DNA of 64,000 bases. Origin: Whalleya microplaca (lineage: Eukaryota; Ascomycota; Sordariomycetes; Xylariales; Xylariaceae). How positions within the stretch are numbered: the first letter of the stretch is position 1; each line of letters opens with the position of its first letter. Made by a program: the position numbers and the translations under genes. Below are positions 49,611 to 61,480 of this stretch, in pieces. The stretch is from the NCBI GenBank assembly GCA_022497155.1, contig MU385730.1:1-64000 (forward strand), given 5' to 3'. The notes beneath the pieces are model-generated. The model saw nothing but the letters and a program-made list of their open reading frames with translations, made no database searches and had not been told where the DNA came from.

Positions 49611-52330
49611 AATAATAATAATATATATATAACGTATATAAAAAGTTGCCTAAAAAAGATATATCGGAAAATTTATAACCTTTTTTAAAAAATTTATACC
49701 TAGATTATATTGCCGACTTTATATAACTAATATTTTATTTATAGAAAAATATTATAATTATAATAATAAAAAAGCTATTAATTAATATTACGTTTTTAAT
49801 ATAATTAAAATACCCGATTATAAGGAATTTAAAAATAAGTTTATATAATTAATAAATTAAATTTAAAAGCTTAAAAATAAATAAAAGGTAAAATTTAAAC
49901 GTAAGCTTAATATTAATATATAAATTATTATAATAATTACTTATAATAACTTTATAATAGACTTTAACACTTTTATTTACTATAAATCGGATATTATTTT
50001 AACTTATTTATAAGCCGCTTATAATAAGGCAAAAGCCGCCTCCTTTATTACAAAAAGCCTTTAAACCGACAGTAATAACTATAGTAGTTATAATGAAAGT
50101 GAAGGTTAAAACAAAGAGCTAAATAAAGTAGTTAAAACTAAAGCTTACAATTATTAGTATTTTAATAATATACCTTTACCCGAAAAAAATAACCCGCTTA
50201 ATTATAAAAAACCGCTATTTTAGCTATAAGTAATAAAGTTATAATATATACGATTACCCGTTAAATATTTCGCGCTTTAGCGTATTTAATAAATAAATAC
50301 GCGTTAATGTTATTTTAAAAAAACAATTTTTATTACTAAATTTAATAAAAAAAGTTACTAATAAAAAAGGAACTAAAAAATTAACCTTAAAAATTTTAAA
50401 CCTTTTTTTAAAAAACGGAATTTTTTATAATATATAAAAATTAACGGAGATAATATTTTCTATTTTTTTTATATTATTTCGGAAAAAAAGCTTTATATAT
50501 TATATATACGTTCGAGTTTAATGGATTATTTTTAATTATATATAATTTTTTAAAAAATACCGGGACTAATAGCTATATTTTTATAAATATCTCGTTTATT
50601 AAAAAAGTAATAAAATATTTTTAACCTAGAAGTATTACTAACTTTATATACGGGTTAATAAATAAATATAATAGTAAAACTATATAATTAGCTAATATAG
50701 CCTTAATATTAAATTTATAAATTTAAAAATATAAAGTAAAAAAATATTTTATATTAGTTATTAATATAAAATATGAAATAATTTTAGGCCGGAAATTTTT
50801 TAAAATTACTATTCTCGAATAAATAAAAGTTGAATACGTTTTTTACATAAATATATATATAAATAAAGCCGGCTTATTAATTTATAACCCCGAATTTTAA
50901 AAAGATATAAATTATCGTAAAAGATTATTACATAAAAAAAACTAACGGAAGTTAGTAAAAAAAAAGGTCGTTTATTATAGGCAGTTTTAAAAAAACCCAG
51001 TCTTTTATTAAAGCCGGTAAAAATAAAAGAAATTCCCGACAAATATTTTATTTCGTTATAATAAGGCAAAATACTTTTAAATATTTTTAAAAAATATTAA
51101 AGAAATTTATATATTATAATATATAGCTAAATTAAAAGCTAAATTTATAGCTTTACGATAATATAATAATTATATTCTTAAAAAAAACCTATACCGATTT
51201 ATATTTCTTTATACGCTATAAATATTATATCTTATAATAACCCCTTAATATAAGAAATAAAAAAATGCTTTTAAGTATACGCCCTTAAGTATTGGTGTTA
51301 TAAGCGCTAGCTTAATCTTAATTAAAAAAAGTGCTTAAAGCTGACCTTAAAGCTAAGCGTAATTACGCGCTATTAGTAAAGGAGTAATTAAGGGATTAAA
51401 GGGGCTTTTATTACTTATACCGAAATATTATTTAATATAAAAAATATATTAATATAATAGTTATAGTTAAGAATATATTTACATATATAATTAAACTATT
51501 TAACTTAATTATATATAAAATAAATATTTATTTTATCGAAAAAACGTAAGCTATATTTATTAAATAAAAATATTAGAAAATTACGCCAAAAAGCTTAAAA
51601 AATAATACCCGAATATTATTATAAATATTTCGACATTTTTAATAAAGCATAATTTAATAAGTTTACATTAAATGACTTTATTAATTATTAGACTAATTTA
51701 AAAAGCGGTACCCGGTTAAAAAATTTAAGCTATAGCTTTTTATATAAAATATTTTTCGAGAAGTTAAAAATTTATAAAAAATATCTAACGGAAAATTTAT
51801 AAAAAGGTTTATTAAGTTTAATAACGCTTTATAAGCTATACCGGTATTTTTTGCCCTTAAGTTTAATAGAAAGCTTCGATTTTATATCGATTACTAAGGT
51901 TTAAACATTATTATTAAAAAACCACTATTTATTTCCGCTAATTAAAAAAGCTTTATCCCGTTTTTAAAAAGCTAAAATTTCTATAAAAATCGATATTAAA
52001 TAAACTTTTAATAAGATTTATATATATTTTAAATATAAGGATTTTATAACTTTTAAAACTCGGTATAATATTTTTTAATATAAGGTTTTATTATTTAGAC
52101 TAACTAATGAACTTTTTATATTTTAACGATATATTAATAACGCGTTAATGGAATATTTAAATAATTTTTATAACGTTTATATTAATAATATGATTATATT
52201 TTTAAGAAATAAAAACCAATATATTTAATATATATAAAAAGTCTTAAATAAATGTAAATTTTACGTTATAAAAATTAAATTTCTCGGATTTATTATAGGA
52301 ATAAATAATGTTAAAATAAACCTTTAAAAG
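49611..52330 (+). pseudogene. Truncated plus-strand gypsy element I (gag, protease, RT)
   Basis: Gag-like coding occupies about 49660-50470. Protease at about 50510-50780 contains TNSYIFINISFIKK, a decayed D-T/S-G-A box followed by the usual IxxxFIKK. RT at about 51700-52310: KAKISIKIDIK near 51975, TFKTRYNIF, FRLTNELF, RYINNALMEYLNNFYN, and the catalytic box as YINNMIIF near 52180-52205, then KIKFLGFIIGINN. The frame is cut at about 52331. An integrase fragment beyond the solo F LTR may belong to it. No LTR was identified. Confidence 0.75.
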
Positions 52331-52396
52331 TGTAATGATAAACCATAAGGTGATAGTTAAAATGTGTATCATTAATGGTGTCTCTAAGACTAATAG
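52331..52396. other. Short non-RIP segment
   Basis: About 66 bp (GTGTAATGATAAACCATAAGGTGATAG onward in part) rich in TG and GT dinucleotides, unlike both neighbours. It lies between the truncated RT and a solo F LTR. It may be the edge of an unidentified young insertion or filler at a deletion. Confidence 0.35.
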
Positions 52397-52604
52397 TGTC
52401 ACGTGTTACAAGGGTCAAGGTGGCTTGGCGACCTAATTCTTGTGTATTTTATAAAATATTAAAATGGAGGAAAAAGGAAGGAATTTAAGCTAAAAGGTCG
52501 GCCGAGAAATTTACTATACATGTTAGGTGTAAGGCTAAAGCTGTGATTACGTAATGCGCACAGACCACACCTTAAATCCCGTACCTAATCCTTGTGCCAT
52601 AATA
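52397..52604 (-). repeat. Solo LTR of family F, copy 2
   Basis: 208 bp, TGTCACGTGTTACAAGGG to GCCATAATA on the plus strand. It is the least mutated member of the family here and so a good reference. Flanks AATAG and ATGCT do not match, so a duplication is not visible, in keeping with a rearranged site. Confidence 0.85.
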
Positions 52605-52828
52605 ATGCTTAAACTGTTAAAACCTTAAGCTCGGGATTTACCGGATTAAAGTAAAAACGGAAAAAAGTTTTAATTAAATAATAGCTAAAAACCTAGTTTT
52701 ATATAAAGGTTACTTAATAATATCGGGTATAAATAACTTACGGACTAAAGTTTTAAATAAAAAATATTTTTATATAATAATAGCGTATTTTAGACGTAAT
52801 AAAACTAAATAGTTATTTATGTTATTAT
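52605..52828 (+). pseudogene. Integrase N-terminal fragment, probably of element I
   Basis: The plus strand reads NLVLYKGYLIISGINNLRTKVLNK...AYFRRNKTK at about 52690-52810. This is the shape of the integrase zinc-binding region (LLYKGRL...HPGRNKT). RNase H is missing between 52331 and here, implying a deletion. It is interrupted by the hAT element at 52829. Confidence 0.55.
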
Positions 52829-53599
52829 TAAGGTTATAATAAATGACTTAAGTCATTAGTCATTTTTTAGTCACTAACTAACTTGCTAGTCTTAGTCAAG
52901 GGTTATGACTAACTAAGCTAGTTTTAGTCAGACCTGCTAACTAACTAGGCTAGTCTTAGTCAAGTGGCTGACTAACTTAAGTCATTTGCAAGTTAGTTAG
53001 TTAGTGACTTAAAAATGACTAATGACTTGCTAAGACTTTTAAATTTTTTAAAAAAAACTTCAACTTTTATTAATATTAATATACCTTTTTAATATAAACA
53101 GTTATTAATATTAAGTTAATATATAATAGTATATTTAATAACATATAATATATTATATTAAAGTTAATCATTTTATATATTTTATTAGCGAAGTTGTAAC
53201 GTTATTTATAATGATTTATTTTAGGAATTTCTAATTCGCGTTTCTAATAAATATTACTTGAATTTATAATATCCTTTTAAATATTACCTTTTTTTTATAG
53301 TTTTAATTAATTATTATATTTAATATGATATAAAGCTTAATAAAGTAAATTATATAATTTTACGAATTTTATTAACGAATATATAACGTTATTTATAATG
53401 ATTTATTTTAGAAATTCCTCATTCGAATTTGTAATAAAATTAACTTTATAACTTATTTATTTCCACCGTTATTAACATAATCATTATAATTTATATAACT
53501 TATATCAAAGTAATAAATATAATAACTAATTATAAAATATATCTAAAATAACTTAATAAATAAAAAGTTAGTATATAATTTATATACTATAAACCTAAA

Positions 53600-54210
53600 T
53601 AATATCAATATTTTAATTATAAAAGTTAAATATTTTAAAAAACTTACATTATATATAATAATATAATAATATTACGTTATTATTATAATTATAAATTAAT
53701 ATCTATAATATAATTAATTCATAAATAATATAAGTAAAACTAGAATTAAATTAATAATAACTTACATTATAAAGTAATAATAACAGTTATATAATATATC
53801 GATTATTATTTTTATTATTTTGGTATAATATGTTTTTAATTCTAATATTTTATTAGCTATTAGTTTTAATAATATGAAAATTTAATTATAACTTACATTA
53901 TAAAGTAATAATAATAATAACCGTAATAATAATAATTTATTATTTCGTTATAATAATATTATAAATCCTAATATATTATTAGTTAAAAATTCAATATATA
54001 TAAGGTATTAAATAAATAAGTGATTATTAATTAACTTACATTATAAAGTTATAATAATAACTGTAACCGTAATTATTATTATTATATTATAATAATATTA
54101 TAATTTCTAATATATTATTAGTCAAACTACTAAATATAAAATTGAAATATAAAGTGAATAAAGTAAAAACTTACATTATAAAGTAATAACTATTATTATA
54201 ATAATAATGT
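53600..54210. repeat. Left subterminal tandem repeats of the hAT
   Basis: Five copies of AACTTACATTATA(AAG) start at about 53641, 53759, 53890, 54034 and 54169, a period of 118-144 bp. They may be transposase-binding sites, as hAT elements typically carry subterminal repeats. Confidence 0.65.
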
Positions 54211-54443
54211 TAAACTTAAAGACAGTGATTCCGTAAAGGTTAAAGAGCGACTTTAAATAAGTTAAATAAAAATATTAAACTAAAAGACAGTAATACCGTA
54301 AGGGTTAAGGAGTGACTTGGTAATAAAACGAAATAAAACGAAATAAAGTGAGGGGGGTCTCTTTGTTTTTATAAAAAATTTAATTTCTAATAATATAACA
54401 AAAAATGAAATAGCTGATTTTTTTATTATTAGATACGAAAATA

Positions 54444-54640
54444 TACGAGGTTTACTTTTAAACACGAGGTTTATTTTTAAATATAATATTCCTTTAATCC
54501 TTTAATCCTTTTTATTTTTAAACACGAGGTTTATTTTTAAATACGAGGTTTATTTTTAAATACGAGGTTTATTTTTAAATACGAGGTATATTTTTAAATA
54601 CGATATTCCTTTAATACGAGGTTTATTTTTAAATACAGTT
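54444..54640. repeat. 19-bp minisatellite in the hAT
   Basis: About seven copies of ACGAGGTTTATTTTTAAAT, with interspersed ATTCCTTTAAT units. Just upstream a roughly 35-bp segment (GACAGTRATWCCGTAARGGTTAARGAG) is duplicated at about 54220 and 54288. Confidence 0.75.
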
Positions 54641-54839
54641 ATTTATTTTATTTTTAGATTAAAAATATTTATAAAAGTAAACTGTTTTCCCTTAATGTTT
54701 TCTTTTTCTTTACGGATAAAAAATATCATTATATTATTATCTAAAAAGCTTAACTATTATATAGTTATTATTATCGTTATTATTATTATTATTATTATTT
54801 TACTATTATTACTTTATATTTTTAATTATTTCTAATAAT

Positions 54840-57615
54840 TAAAAATATTTTCCTCCGGTATCTTCGATAACGAATCGGTTGTTTCCGAATCTACTATTAG
54901 AATTACTCAATCGGGTAATACTAATATACCTAATTTAGAAAAATCTAATAATAATAAAGCTTATAAAAAAGAAAATCAACCTGATTTTAAATTAGAACTA
55001 AATAATTTATCTCCGGCTTATATATTTAAAAAAGGGTTATTTACTCGAACTTTATTACCTATTAATTTAAATAAATTAAGGCAGGTATTACTTATATATA
55101 CTTTATAAGTTTACTTTTTTATTATTTTATTATTTAATTTATTAGTTTATTAATTTATTAACTTATTACTTTATTAATTTAAATATACTTATAAAACACC
55201 GGTAAAAGTTAAAGGTTTTTTAACTTTGAATTTCGCACGTCATTATACTTTAAAATACCCTATAATTGCTTATAACAAAAAAGCCGAAATCGAAAGGAAA
55301 CAATGAAGTAAGTAATTGTAACATATTAATTTAAAACGTTTCATTAATTTAATTAATATTTAATAAAATCAGCTATATCGAATAACTTTTCGACCTTTTT
55401 TAACTTATAATCGCAAAAACGAGTTCGAAATAATACAATTATCGATAATAATATCGATAATAAGGTATTTAACGAAGACGAAACTTATTTTAAAATATTA
55501 AACGTTATTATCGAAAATAACTTATCTTTTAATATTATAAATTCGAATTCTTTTCAAAAGCTTTTACAATATTATAATCCGTAAATTTATTATATTTTCA
55601 ATATCAATTAATCTAATTTATTTAATAGGGAATCTTTAATTATTAATTGTTAGAAAATTAAAACACAATTAAAATCGAATTTTAAAACATCTTTAAGTAT
55701 TTTTAATTCGGAATTAAAATCTAATATTAATACATTTGGTAAATTTTTAATTATATTCGATATTTAGACTTCAAATTCGAATACAGCCTTTATAGGTATT
55801 ATTATTTCATTTATCGATACTGATTTTAATTTAAATTATAAATTAATCGGTTTCGAAAATTTACCTTTAAACTATACTAATATTTATATTTCATAAGAAT
55901 TCGAAAAATCAATAGCAGGTTATACAAATTTAAAACTAAATAATATTTTCAGGTATTTATTTTTATTACACGTATTTTAATTTTTTTAACTAACTTAATT
56001 TAGTATTACTCGAGATAACGCACCGAATAATAGTATATTCCTTCACTAATTCGCAAATACTTATAGTAATCTTTATAATAAAGAATTTTATAACAATATT
56101 TATTATATTACGCACGTTATAAATATAGTAGTAGAAAATATATTAAAAAATTATATATCTAACGACAAAATAACTAAATTTATATCACAATATATAGATA
56201 TCGAATTACTAATTATCAAAAATAACGGGGAATATCGAGAAGTGGACGAAATTCAAAAAAATAAGTTTATTTTATTTTATTTTACTTTATTTTATTTTAT
56301 TTATAACTTATTATTTTATTAGATTTAATTAACCAAATTCGACATATATATATATTAACAAAATTTACTTTAAATATTCGATAAAAACTTTTACAAGGAA
56401 TAACTAATATTAAAAAAACGGTATTTTACCATATAATTACGGCAAAAAAAATATTCCAATCGGTAAGTTAATTATTCTTTATATTTTAATAATAATTATT
56501 AATTTATTAAAAGATTCACAAACACGTTAAAATTCGACTTATAATATAATAAAAACGCTTTTAAAATTAAAAGAGCTTTTATTATATATACATCGAAATA
56601 CCGACTATATCGAATTTATTAAAATATTTCTAAATTAATTAGATTGGTATATTTTAAACGAATTAAAACAAATATTCGAAATATTTATTAAACCGACAAT
56701 ATATTTATAAGCCGAAATTTATATTACTATATCCCGTAGTTTATTATTCGTTTATTAAATTTAGAAGAATTTACGATTATTAGTTACCGAATATCAGTAA
56801 CGAGTTTACAAAAAACCCGATATTATAAGTTATATCGTATAACTTATTATTAATAATTTATTATTAAACTAATATATAATTAGGCTCCGATATTAAAGAG
56901 ATTTATTACAATAATTAATACAGGCTATAAAAACTTCAATAAATACTTTTCTCGAAAGTTAACTATTAATATTATAAAAGAATATAATCTTAAACCTTAT
57001 TTATTTAATATTATATTAGATCCGGTTCAAAAAACCAGTCATTTTTAACAAGGTAGTTTATTATTCCATTATATTACTATAAAAGATAATATATTACAAT
57101 TATTAAAAATCGAATATTAAAAGTAAGTCTGATAATTCATTTATTAATTAAAATAAAACTAATAATATATTAGGGTTAAAATTTAAAAAAACGGCGATAA
57201 TTTATTAAATATATCGTTAAACAAATTAAACAATAATTTTAATAATAACAATGAATAACGGATCTAAAAATAATTCAAATAACAATATTCTTATAAATAT
57301 AAATCATAACCCTAAAAAGGAATTAAATATATATTTAAATAAAGGCAGATACCTTAAAAAGTAAGTTTATATTAATATTATATTAAAATAATTACTAATT
57401 AATTTAATAAACAGACGCATTATTATAATAGAAAACTAATTTACCTCGTTTTCCTATCTTATCAATTTTAGCAAGCCGTTATTTAGCTATTCCAGCAACT
57501 TCAGCTTTAACTAAAAAAGCTTTTTCGATTTCAAGTTATATTATTTCTAAAAGTAGAAATAAATTACAGCCAGAAACAGTTAAATAGCTTACTTTATTAA
57601 AGAGCTAAAAATACG
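54840..57615 (+). pseudogene. hAT-family transposase, multi-exon, decayed
   Basis: The protein would cut and paste the element and its miniatures. Exons are inferred from frames and GT...AG-like borders. Exon 1 (about 54846-55083) is Ser/Asn-rich. Exon 2 (about 55197-55305) has LNFARHYTLKYP, a BED zinc-finger relic. Exon 3 (about 55378-55953) has NNLSFNIINSNSFQKLLQYYNP and FDI.TSNSNTAFIGI, the first catalytic Asp box. Exon 4 (about 56004-56262) has ITRDNAPNN (second Asp box) and ITHVINIVVENILK. Later exons have SQTR.NSTYNIIKTLLKLKE (about 56515) and LDWYILNELKQIFE (about 56645). The dimerisation domain at about 57445-57590 has ILASRYLAIPATSALTKKAFS. Dots are stops, fitting Trp. Less mutated than the gypsy relics, but not functional. 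Confidence 0.9.
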
Positions 57616-57839
57616 ATATTAAAACGTTATAAAAACAGTTTAAAAAAATAGTCAAATTAAAGAAATGGAGGAAAATAAGGAAAATTAGGCTTATATAATT
57701 ATTAGATTTCTTTAAAGTAATAGTCAGGGTATTAATATTAAGGTTTAAAAAATAAATTAAAAGTTTAAAGTTAAAATTAAATAATTTTATTTTAACATTA
57801 ATATTTATATTATATAATATACTTATAGTAAGTTAAAAA

Positions 57840-58480
57840 ACGGTTATAATAGGTATTATAATAAAAGCATTATCTAATTTATTATAGCGAATTATTAGGA
57901 AACATGCTTAAACGACAAATTGGAAAAATTTAAATTAAATAAGTTCGATTTTAAAATAACTTTATAAATCTAAGTAATATTATAATAGTTTTAACGCTAA
58001 TAAATATATTATATAATATGCTTATAATAAATTAAAGAACGGTTATAATAACTATAATAATTCAAAAGATATCTAAATTATTATAGCGAATTATTAGAAA
58101 AAGTACTTAAACGACAAATTAAAAAATTCTAAGTTAAATGTTTTTAATATTAAAATAACTTTATACATCTAAGTAATATTATAACGATTTTAACGTTAAT
58201 AATTATATTATATAATATGCTTATAATAGATTAAAGAACGGTAATAATAACTATAATAATTAAAAAATATTTAATTTATTATAGCGAATTATTTGAAAAA
58301 GTGCTTAAACGACGAATTGGAAAATTTTAAATTAAATAAGTTCGATATTATAATAACTACGTAAGTTTAAATAATATTATAATTATTTTAACGTTAATAA
58401 TTATATTACATAATATTCCTATAATAAAGTAAAAAATGGCATTAATAAGTATTATAATAAAAAACATATTTAATTTATGA
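57840..58480. repeat. Right subterminal tandem repeats of the hAT
   Basis: Units of about 198 bp marked by CTTAAACGACAAATTGG near 57906, 58105 and 58302, plus a partial fourth. The same unit, inverted, is repeated three times in the miniature element at 9720-10937 and twice at 13227-14554. Retention in the non-autonomous copies suggests they are needed in cis. Confidence 0.8.
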
Positions 58481-58872
58481 TGTCGATTTTTTAAAAACAT
58501 ATAAAAAATAAAAAGTTAATATAGTTTAATACTTTAGTATTTTAAATAATTATTATAATTTATAAATTATAATATAATGTAATATTAACATTATATTATA
58601 ATGTAATATTAACATTATATTATAATAAGTTAAATTAACGTTTTAAATACTTAAAAACACTTAAAATCACTAATTTTTTAATTAAGTCATTAGTTATTTT
58701 TAAGTGACTAACTAACTTAAGCAAGTTAGTTTTAGTTAATCACCTAATTAACTTGTACTAGTCTTAGTCAGGTGACTGACTAACTAGCCTGACTTAAGTT
58801 ATAGGCCTAACTAACTTAAGTCACTAAATCTAATGACTTAAGTCACTAACTAGTGACTTAATCACAACCCTA

Positions 58873-59984
58873 GCTGTACTACTACTTATATAACTTAAGA
58901 TATAAAAACGCTTTTTTATTTTCGAATAAAATATATCCGCGCTAACGGCTAGTTTATTTTTTATTTCTATTTTTTAATATGTATAACTAATTTTAAGTTT
59001 ACTATTGGGAGGCATATTATTTATAAATATAAATAGATCCGGTAATTTAATGTAACATAATCTTTTTTCCGTAAATATTATATTAGGTATATCTATACGT
59101 AAGGTGCGAGATACTTTAGCGGTAATATAAGGAATTTCGGAAATAAGGCGGGGTATATTCTCTAAGGCTTTCTTACCGGAAAAACCTTATTACACTTATA
59201 AAATAACGCGCTATTACTAAATAATAATTTCCCTTAAATCTTTTAGCTCATTTTCCTTTTTTTAATTAAACTATTTAAAATATTATTTATTATACCTATT
59301 TTTCCTTCAGCTAAATACCTAAATTAAATCCTTAGTCGCATAATATTTTAATAGCGTTGCCTTAATTACGTACCAAGTGGTATACCTATATTATCTAGTA
59401 TTAGTATGTCATTAATATAAAAGCTTTTTGCTTAAATTTTTAAAATAAAGCTTCCGGGTAAACGTATATATTTTTAAACTAAATAACGTTTATTATACCT
59501 TCCGTTTTAAGCTAATACTTATATCCCAGTTACGTTAGCGGTAAAAAAAATATAAAAGGTTTATTTTTTACGTTAGCGTATAATTTAGCTACATTATTTA
59601 ACGTTTATTAAAACTTTTTATTTAATCCTACTAGTGTTTTTTTTTTGTAAACTAAATTTTTTATAGTTTTATTATTAAAGGTTTCCCGAAATTTAATAAA
59701 AATTTCCCGAACTTTTTAAACTTTTTTATTTCCTTTTTTATTATTTAAAATTACCGACGCGGTAGGTACTTTAAAACTATAAGTATTACTTAATCGAAAG
59801 CGGCTTTTTAATTCGGAATCGCATATGCGATCGGCTTATAAAAAGTTCCGCTTTAAATTAAATAAAAAGAAACGTACTTTTTTCCGGGCGCGTTTTTTAT
59901 TAGCCACGCGTTCCTTAATTATACGCGTTATGACTAATACTAATATAATATATTATTTCGGTATAAAATATATTAATCCGGTAT
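58873..59984 (-). pseudogene. gag relic of a second minus-strand element C
   Basis: Minus-strand coding matches the gag of element C. About 59960-59760 carries the KRARKK and LKRNF...RICDSELKSRFRLS segment. About 59110-58990 carries the IDIPNIIF-like patch. It ends abruptly at the hAT right end (58872/58873), at the position equivalent to about 3910 in element C. Confidence 0.7.
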
Positions 59985-59989
59985 TTTTT

Positions 59990-60180
59990 TATAATGGGCT
60001 GTGCCGTAATGGGGAATATCGGCGATTACAAGCCGATATAACAGCCCAGCTCTCGAGAGCTAGTATAAATGCTCTCGAGCTGTGCCGATATACCTTTTTG
60101 ATTTTCTTTTCTTCTTTAGTTAGAAAATAAACACTCATTTGGCATCATAAAATTACATCTTAGCGTGACAGCCTTTCACA
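59990..60180 (-). repeat. Solo LTR of family E, copy 2
   Basis: 191 bp, inverted relative to 4573-4763 and of identical length. Flanked by TTTTT on both sides (59985-59989 and 60181-60185), a 5-bp duplication. Palindromic GAGAGCTC core retained. Inserted just ahead of gag in a minus-strand C copy. Confidence 0.85.
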
Positions 60181-60185
60181 TTTTT

Positions 60186-60505
60186 AGTTCTAATATATTT
60201 TTACAGATTTGCAAATACGATAATTTTAATCCTAATAAATATAATATTAATTAAAAATTTATAATCGTTCTCGATAATAATCGGTAATTAATTAATAAAA
60301 TAAGCTTTATTACTATATTATAAAAACTAATTATACTAATAATAAGTTATATCTTTTAATTAATTAATATAATATAATAAAATTAAAGATTTAAAACTAT
60401 AAAAAGTATATAAATATTTAATATAATAGCTATTTTGTTTTACTTAATTAGCTATAAAATCCGTGCATTATTAATTTTACGCTTTATTACTAAGTCTATA
60501 TAAAA
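60186..60505 (-). mobile_element. 5' leader and 5' LTR of the second minus-strand element C
   Basis: 60316 to about 60500 is an inverted C-family LTR, starting TATTATAAAAACTAATTATA, with a deletion near its far end. Read on the minus strand, the next bases are TAGTAATAAAGC, the same primer-binding site as in element C at 2699. The leader to 60186 matches 2699-2790. Confidence 0.75.
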
Positions 60506-60670
60506 TCAACCGATTTATTTAAAAAAACGCGAAATTATAAATCCCTTATATATAAATATAAAAATCTCCGAAAACAAGCTAAAGAAGCAGTGCCGAAATA
60601 TTATTATAAAATATTAAAAATATTTAATAAAAGTAAATCCGATATATTATTATTATACCGTTTTGATAAC
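60506..60670. other. Unassigned stretch, possibly start of element J
   Basis: Plus-strand sequence with Lys/Arg patches but no recognisable motif. Ends with ATAAC, the target duplication of the adjoining F LTR. Confidence 0.35.
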
Positions 60671-60873
60671 TGTCACGTGTTATAAGGGTTAAGGTGGCTT
60701 GGCGACTTAATTCCTGTGTATTTTATAAAATATTAAAATGGAGAAAAAAGGAAGGAATTTAAACTAAAAGGTCGGCCGAGAAATTTACTATATATATTAA
60801 GTGTGAGGTCTAAGCTAATTACGTAATGCGCACGGACTACACCTTAATCCTATGCCTAACTTATGCTATAATA
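60671..60873 (-). repeat. Solo LTR of family F, copy 3
   Basis: 203 bp, TGTCACGTGTTATAAGGG to GCTATAATA on the plus strand, with a perfect 5-bp duplication ATAAC (60666-60670 and 60874-60878). Confidence 0.88.
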
Positions 60874-61306
60874 ATAACTATTTATTTAAGTTAAAGCTTA
60901 AAATAATACCCGATAATTTAAAGTATAACTTATTATATAAAATATCCGTAAAAAAGCTAAAAAAAATTGCCGGAAATATATTATTAAAAATTTATATAAA
61001 AATTTATAAAATTTAATATAACGCTTTAAGTTATACTTATATTATTTATTATTAAGTAAAATAAAAGCTTTTAATTTTATATAAATTATTAAAAATTAAA
61101 TAAATTTATAATTAAAAACTGATATTTATTATTTTTTATTAAAAAAACTTTAGCGCGAATTTTTAAAACTAAAATATTTATTAAAATTAATATTTAATAA
61201 ACTTTTTATAAAATTTAAATAAACCCCGATAATAAAAACTTTATTATTTTTTATATTTATTACGGTATATATAAGTTTAAAATATTACTTTTTAGCTTAA
61301 TTAGTG

Positions 61307-61480
61307 AAAAGGGTTATTATAAGGTAATAGTGTATATTATAAAATAAATAGAGATCTAGCATTTAGGTTATAACGGAGCTATAATTTTAAATGCTTAAGA
61401 TTTTTTATTTTTCTTATTTATTATTTTATTTTATTTAATTTAAGCTAGTTTGAAAGGCCTCTCCGGGGCTTTATATTAAT
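61307..61480 (+). mobile_element. Short interspersed element K, copy 2
   Basis: 174 bp in the RT of element J, between TAGTG (61302-61306) and TAGTA (61481-61485). It shares with copy 1 the start GGGTTATTAT, the middle AGATCTAGCATTTA and the end CTCCGGGGC...TATTAAT, and is about 45 bp longer in the middle. Removing it rejoins the RT motif around SLIS|GLA. Class unknown. Confidence 0.65.

Larger units (their letters stand above)
52829..58872 (+). mobile_element. 6-kb hAT DNA transposon with transposase relic
   Basis: The left end reads TAAGGTTATAATAAATGACTT (CAGGGTTATAAT-like with two transitions) and the right end CACAACCCTA. Both match the ends of the miniature elements at 9720 and 13227, in inverted orientation. 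AGTCA-rich subterminal blocks occupy about 52840-53035 and 58680-58865. Near the left end are five units with AACTTACATTATAAAGTAATA (about 53641-54175). A 19-bp minisatellite lies at 54444-54640. Three to four units of about 198 bp lie near the right end (57840-58480). The transposase relic sits in the middle. The flanking octamers GTTATTAT and GCTGTACT do not match. Confidence 0.92.

Noticed and set aside
50809..51069. Open frame of 86 codons on the minus strand
   Set aside because: Antisense to the pol region of plus-strand element I.
54280..54465. Open frame of 61 codons on the minus strand
   Set aside because: Lies in the repeat-rich leader of the hAT and overlaps the 19-bp minisatellite; no supporting motif.
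54444..54640. Regular short repeats suggesting a CRISPR-like array
   Set aside because: Head-to-tail minisatellite without unique spacers, inside a eukaryotic transposon.
59825..60130. Longest open frame in the right part, 101 codons, plus strand
   Set aside because: Antisense to gag for its first half, then runs into solo LTR E; a chimera of two elements.
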